From Desulfomonile tiedjei (GTDB lineage: Bacteria; Desulfobacterota; Desulfomonilia; Desulfomonilales; Desulfomonilaceae), in contig DYRE01000055.1 of the NCBI GenBank assembly GCA_020718965.1, positions 1 to 10,426 of the forward strand: a stretch of 10,426 nucleotides of DNA, in the 5' to 3' direction. The notes beneath the pieces were generated by a model, which did no database searches, was not told where the DNA came from, and worked only from the letters and a program-made list of their open reading frames with translations. Positions 7,252 to 10,426 of this stretch are shown in pieces. Position numbers and translations under genes: made by a program. Numbering within the stretch: position 1 is the first letter of the stretch; each line of letters begins with the position of its first letter.

Positions 7252-7261
7252 TTCGGTAATT
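7252..7261. repeat. Direct repeat, copy 2 (TTCGGTAATT)
   Basis: Second copy of the ten-base direct repeat whose first copy is at 7149-7158, again preceded by ATTAT. Confidence 0.35.
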
Positions 7262-7600
7262 TTCAATTTTAAAAAGTTGTCTGTTAAGAAAATAAATCCT
7301 TTGCGACTCATAACATAAATTGATAATATGTCACATATAGCAGAGATATAATTAATGTGTTTAAAGGTGGTTAGGTTGTTGTCTTCTTTCTGCGTTGCGT
7401 TTCATTGATATGTACCATAATGCTATCTTTCTGAGTTTACCATTTTTTTGTCATGTTAAAAATATATTTCTATTGGCTATAAAAAGATCATTCAGTTCTG
7501 GGTTCATCTAAGAATTATTATCCCGTTACGAAGTGACATCAACCACTGCTGAATGTTTTCATTATTTCCTGATTATAAATCCTGCGGTCTTAAAGTAATT

Positions 7601-7630
7601 TTGAAAAATGTCTACCTATGAATGTATATT
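7601..7630 (+). promoter_or_regulatory. Candidate sigma-70 promoter for the DUF362 fusion gene
   Basis: TTGAAA (7601-7606) and TATATT (7625-7630) are separated by 18 bases and each match five of six consensus bases. Transcription would start near 7637, only about 13 bases before the ATG, so the mRNA would begin at its Shine-Dalgarno. Such a short leader is unusual, so the true promoter may lie further upstream. Confidence 0.4.
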
Positions 7631-7649
7631 TTGACAGAGGTCACATACA

Positions 7650-10391
7650 ATGGAACTAAAAGGGCTTGGGTTTGAAATCACTGAGACAATGTCGGGGTGG
7701 ATGGGGGTCGGGGAATCGGATTTCTCGAAAGGAGAGTCTTATGGAAAGGCCCAAGATAAACCTTGCAGTTTCAGCGTCAAGATAGAGATCGATGATTTGG
7801 ACAGTTTCTTCAAACTGACGGAACTCGAAGCGACATTGAAAGGCAATTTTGAATTTGGCCCGTTAGGCGCCAATATTCGCATAGAAAACGGCAGATTCAA
7901 CTTGTTCTCGATAGATCCTGTTAGCGGCGACAGGCACATGATTTATGCATTCAACTTCACGGGAAAAGACGGGCAAAAATACCATTTCTACGGCTACAAA
8001 GAGGTCAAGAATGATGCTGGATTAGATGTCACGTCTGACATGACCACGCTTTTCTCGAAAATATACAAGGGAGACAATGATCAGGGGCAATTATACGCCT
8101 CAGGAAAGTTGTATTTTGATTTTAAAGACGCCCCGGAATTTATAGCCTCTATGAAGGTTACCGGAGCTACAGCTCTTTGGCAAAAGGTCGCCGGTTTTAC
8201 CGCATTCATGTCGTTTGCTTATGGCCCGGTACGAACAGAGTATTTGGGCTGGATATTACCTTTTTACAAAACGGAATATGAAAACCTGGTAATAAGCGGG
8301 GTCTTGAATGACTCGAAAAAAGCCGAGAAGCCGTTTTTCTTAGTCAGTGGGGTGCATGATAAAGGGTTCCCATGGGGAGATCCGCAACCTTTTTCCGATG
8401 TGCTGATAGTCATAGGAGATGAATCGTGTGGCTATGAGAAATATTGTATTACGGACATGGCCTTAGAAGGATTGGAGCTAAATGTGGAGGCGGGTTCCTA
8501 TTCATATAAGGGTCCCATCTACAGACTAATTTCCGGCCATACTACTTCGTTTACGAGAATGCGTCGAAATTGCGGTGAGCTTGAAGAGTGTCAAGTCGAA
8601 TTGAATATTAGATTCAAAGCAACCCCGCACGCTGTTACTCCGCTTCCTTTCATAGAGTCCGGAACGATTAGGGCGCGGATTGCGCATGGATTGAAAGAAT
8701 TTATAAGCAATGTTCTACCTTCTATGAATCTTCCCGGAATCGCTATTACACCCCACGAGGTCAGAATCATCTCAGGGACCGTTGAAATATCCAATGGCGA
8801 CAAGCATTTCGAACTGTCGATCAATTTGGACAAGAGTTTTGGTGAGGCCGAAAGATCAACCTTCAACATAGTTAAGGAGCCTACATTATATTACCATTAT
8901 ATCTGTGCAATTGAACCGGACAGAAAATCCACTCGGGTCCAGATAGAATCACGAACTATGCGGAATGACCGCAGTCGCTGGATCAAAGACAAGATCGACG
9001 CCATTGTGGGACGTATAGCGTCAAAGCTGGCCTCAATAGAAATCCGAATTCAGGACGGGGTTATCAAGATAAGCAAACTGAAGGCCCCTGGTATATCGAA
9101 AAAAGGAGTCCCGAGATTTGAGAAATTCGGATTGCCCCTGTTGGAGGTAAACAATGACCATCTAACTACAGGGGTACTCCAAAGAAATATCATCCGGGTT
9201 AAGCGGTTAAGAGACGAATACTTACTGGGCCTGGAAGAGAACATGAATCATATGCGGCTAGAGGCCATCGGTTCGAAAAAATCATGCGTTGTCGCTTCCA
9301 TAAAAGGCGCCGACAAAAAAGAACCTCTTAAAGATGTCCTTAACTTAACGGGTTTCTGCGATCTTCTTGAGACTAGACTCAAGGATTCATGTAAAACTAA
9401 GGATCAATTCCTAATCGCAATAAAACCAAATTTCATGTTCGCATACAATAAACGGGACAGGTCGACATTTACCGACCCAGAACTTGTCGGCCATCTTGTA
9501 AAAGTAATCAACGATAAGGGTTACAAGAACGTGGTGGTGGTTGAATCGCAGAGCACGTACGGTGAATATTACGACAAAAGAAGTGTGAGCGAAGTAGCGG
9601 ATTATTTGCGATACGACATTTCGGGCGCCTCGAATTACCGGGTTGTGGATTTAAGCGAGGATTCCTTTACCACTGAATACCTGGGGAGTTATCTGGGGAA
9701 TCATCCGGTTCCAAATACGTGGAGAGACGCTGATTTTAGAATATCCTTCGCAAAAAACAAGACTCACGCTTACGCAAACTACACGTTAACCATCAAGAAT
9801 ATTTATGGCGCTTTAGCTCTGCCGAACAAGTTTAAGGAATACCATTGTGATAGAGACATCTATCACTCAACGATAGAATATATCAGGGCGTTTCCAATTC
9901 ATTATGGTCTGATAGACGCCTATTTGAGCGCGGATGGGCCGTTTGGAATATTTGCCGATCCTGACCCCAATGAGACAAAGACATTGATTGGGGGACAAGA
10001 TCTTGTAGCGGTTGATTGGGTCGGGGCCTCAAAAATGGGCATAGACCCCATGCTCAGCAAGTACATGAGATTGGCGGTCGAGGCCTTTGGTAAACCGGAA
10101 ATTGAATTACTCGGTGACCCCCGGCCCTACTATCCATGGTTAAATGTTTCCAACCTGGTCACATTTTTGGTTAAGGGTCTGGATATTAACCATTACATTG
10201 GAAATCTGATCTACAAGACAACTTCTTACATGGATGAGAAGCAGTTCACACATAAAGACACCTCGGCTGGCATGGTCATTGCCAGAAAACTTCTCAAGCC
10301 GATTCAAGAAACAATATTTCTGCCGTCGGATGGAAAGCCCACTGCAAGCGCAAAGATTCTGTGCTCTTTTTTCAAGTGGCTGGCAAAATAG
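7650..10391 (+). CDS. Large multidomain protein with C-terminal DUF362 domain
   Basis: The 913-residue product has three parts. Residues 1-175 (ITETMSGW, then GRFNLFSIDPVSG at 81-93 and LDVTSDMTTLF at 125-135) resemble, from memory, the beta-rich domain preceding GMC/cholesterol-oxidase-like flavoenzymes, but no flavin-binding GxGxxG follows. The middle (about 230-540) is unrecognised, beta-rich to about 400, with C260-G-x4-C266 and C308-G-x4-C314. Residues 543-805 are a DUF362 domain: IKPNFM (591-596), FAKNKTH (700-706), TIKNIYG (714-720), DGPFG (762-766) and LVAVDWVGASKMGIDP (785-800). DUF362 has no settled function; many members also carry 4Fe-4S ferredoxin motifs, which are absent here. 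There is no signal peptide or clear membrane helix, so it is probably cytoplasmic or peripheral. The ATG at 7650 follows an in-frame stop and has GAGG nine bases upstream. It diverges from the histidine kinase. The DUF362 call is firm; overall function is unknown. Confidence 0.9.
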   Translation: MELKGLGFEITETMSGWMGVGESDFSKGESYGKAQDKPCSFSVKIEIDDLDSFFKLTELEATLKGNFEFGPLGANIRIENGRFNLFSIDPVSGDRHMIYAFNFTGKDGQKYHFYGYKEVKNDAGLDVTSDMTTLFSKIYKGDNDQGQLYASGKLYFDFKDAPEFIASMKVTGATALWQKVAGFTAFMSFAYGPVRTEYLGWILPFYKTEYENLVISGVLNDSKKAEKPFFLVSGVHDKGFPWGDPQPFSDVLIVIGDESCGYEKYCITDMALEGLELNVEAGSYSYKGPIYRLISGHTTSFTRMRRNCGELEECQVELNIRFKATPHAVTPLPFIESGTIRARIAHGLKEFISNVLPSMNLPGIAITPHEVRIISGTVEISNGDKHFELSINLDKSFGEAERSTFNIVKEPTLYYHYICAIEPDRKSTRVQIESRTMRNDRSRWIKDKIDAIVGRIASKLASIEIRIQDGVIKISKLKAPGISKKGVPRFEKFGLPLLEVNNDHLTTGVLQRNIIRVKRLRDEYLLGLEENMNHMRLEAIGSKKSCVVASIKGADKKEPLKDVLNLTGFCDLLETRLKDSCKTKDQFLIAIKPNFMFAYNKRDRSTFTDPELVGHLVKVINDKGYKNVVVVESQSTYGEYYDKRSVSEVADYLRYDISGASNYRVVDLSEDSFTTEYLGSYLGNHPVPNTWRDADFRISFAKNKTHAYANYTLTIKNIYGALALPNKFKEYHCDRDIYHSTIEYIRAFPIHYGLIDAYLSADGPFGIFADPDPNETKTLIGGQDLVAVDWVGASKMGIDPMLSKYMRLAVEAFGKPEIELLGDPRPYYPWLNVSNLVTFLVKGLDINHYIGNLIYKTTSYMDEKQFTHKDTSAGMVIARKLLKPIQETIFLPSDGKPTASAKILCSFFKWLAK
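10347..10373 (+). terminator. Terminator-like hairpin inside the 3' end of the DUF362 gene
   Basis: AGCGCA (10347-10352) pairs with TGTGCT (10360-10365), with one G-T pair and a 7-base loop, followed by C and six T's. This has the shape of an intrinsic terminator but lies within the last 45 bases of the coding region. A second T run (10394-10400) after the stop has no hairpin before it. The stem is short, so termination here would be weak. Confidence 0.3.
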
Positions 10392-10426
10392 ACTTTTTTT
10401 CAATTTGATGACATTGAGAATTGCCA

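Larger units (their letters stand above)
7079..7649. other. 571-base AT-rich divergent intergenic region
   Basis: This gap lies between the starts of the histidine kinase (minus) and the DUF362 fusion gene (plus). It is clearly more AT-rich than the flanking genes. I find no convincing coding sequence, tRNA or known riboswitch in it. It holds candidate promoters at both ends, a 12-bp palindrome at 7165-7176 and an imperfect direct repeat at 7149-7158 and 7252-7261. The central part (about 7265-7560) shows only A/T tracts, and I can assign nothing there. The length is more than two promoters need, so a small RNA or extended regulatory region is possible but unsupported. Confidence 0.6.

Noticed and set aside
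7618..7659. 13-codon ORF overlapping the DUF362 start as a leader peptide
   Set aside because: It has no ribosome site, its sequence is unremarkable, and there is no attenuator-like hairpin.

Overview
The window looks like bacterial chromosome of moderate, slightly AT-rich composition. The gene set (ScpA, a site-2 protease, IspE of the non-mevalonate pathway, tRNA-Gln, a multi-PAS hybrid histidine kinase and a DUF362 protein) and its style suggest a Gram-negative anaerobe of the Desulfobacterota (former Deltaproteobacteria). That assignment is inference from gene content and remembered family resemblance; no search was possible.

Layout. Bases 1-3030 form a housekeeping block on the minus strand. 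In transcription order it runs ispE, tRNA-Gln(TTG), a small lysine-rich protein of unknown function, an M50 site-2-type membrane protease, then scpA, which starts 7 bases after the protease stop. A promoter-like sequence precedes ispE and lies back to back with a promoter-like sequence for a plus-strand gene at 3217-3819. That gene encodes a small SAM-dependent methyltransferase of the METTL/Methyltransf_16 type. Bases 3998-7078 (minus) encode a 1026-residue membrane hybrid histidine kinase with six likely membrane segments, a coiled coil, three PAS domains, HisKA, HATPase and a C-terminal receiver. A 571-base AT-rich gap without a convincing gene separates it from a divergent 913-residue gene at 7650-10391.

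The 913-residue protein is the most unusual item. Its C-terminal third is a recognisable DUF362 domain. Its N-terminal ~175 residues resemble, from memory, the beta-rich domain found ahead of GMC/cholesterol-oxidase-like flavoenzymes. The middle carries two CG-x4-C motifs. I do not know this architecture as a described family. The divergent kinase shares its upstream region, which holds a perfect 12-bp palindrome at a candidate promoter and an imperfect direct repeat. A regulatory link between the two genes is possible but unproven.

I saw no insertion sequence, CRISPR array, rRNA, integrase or phage gene.
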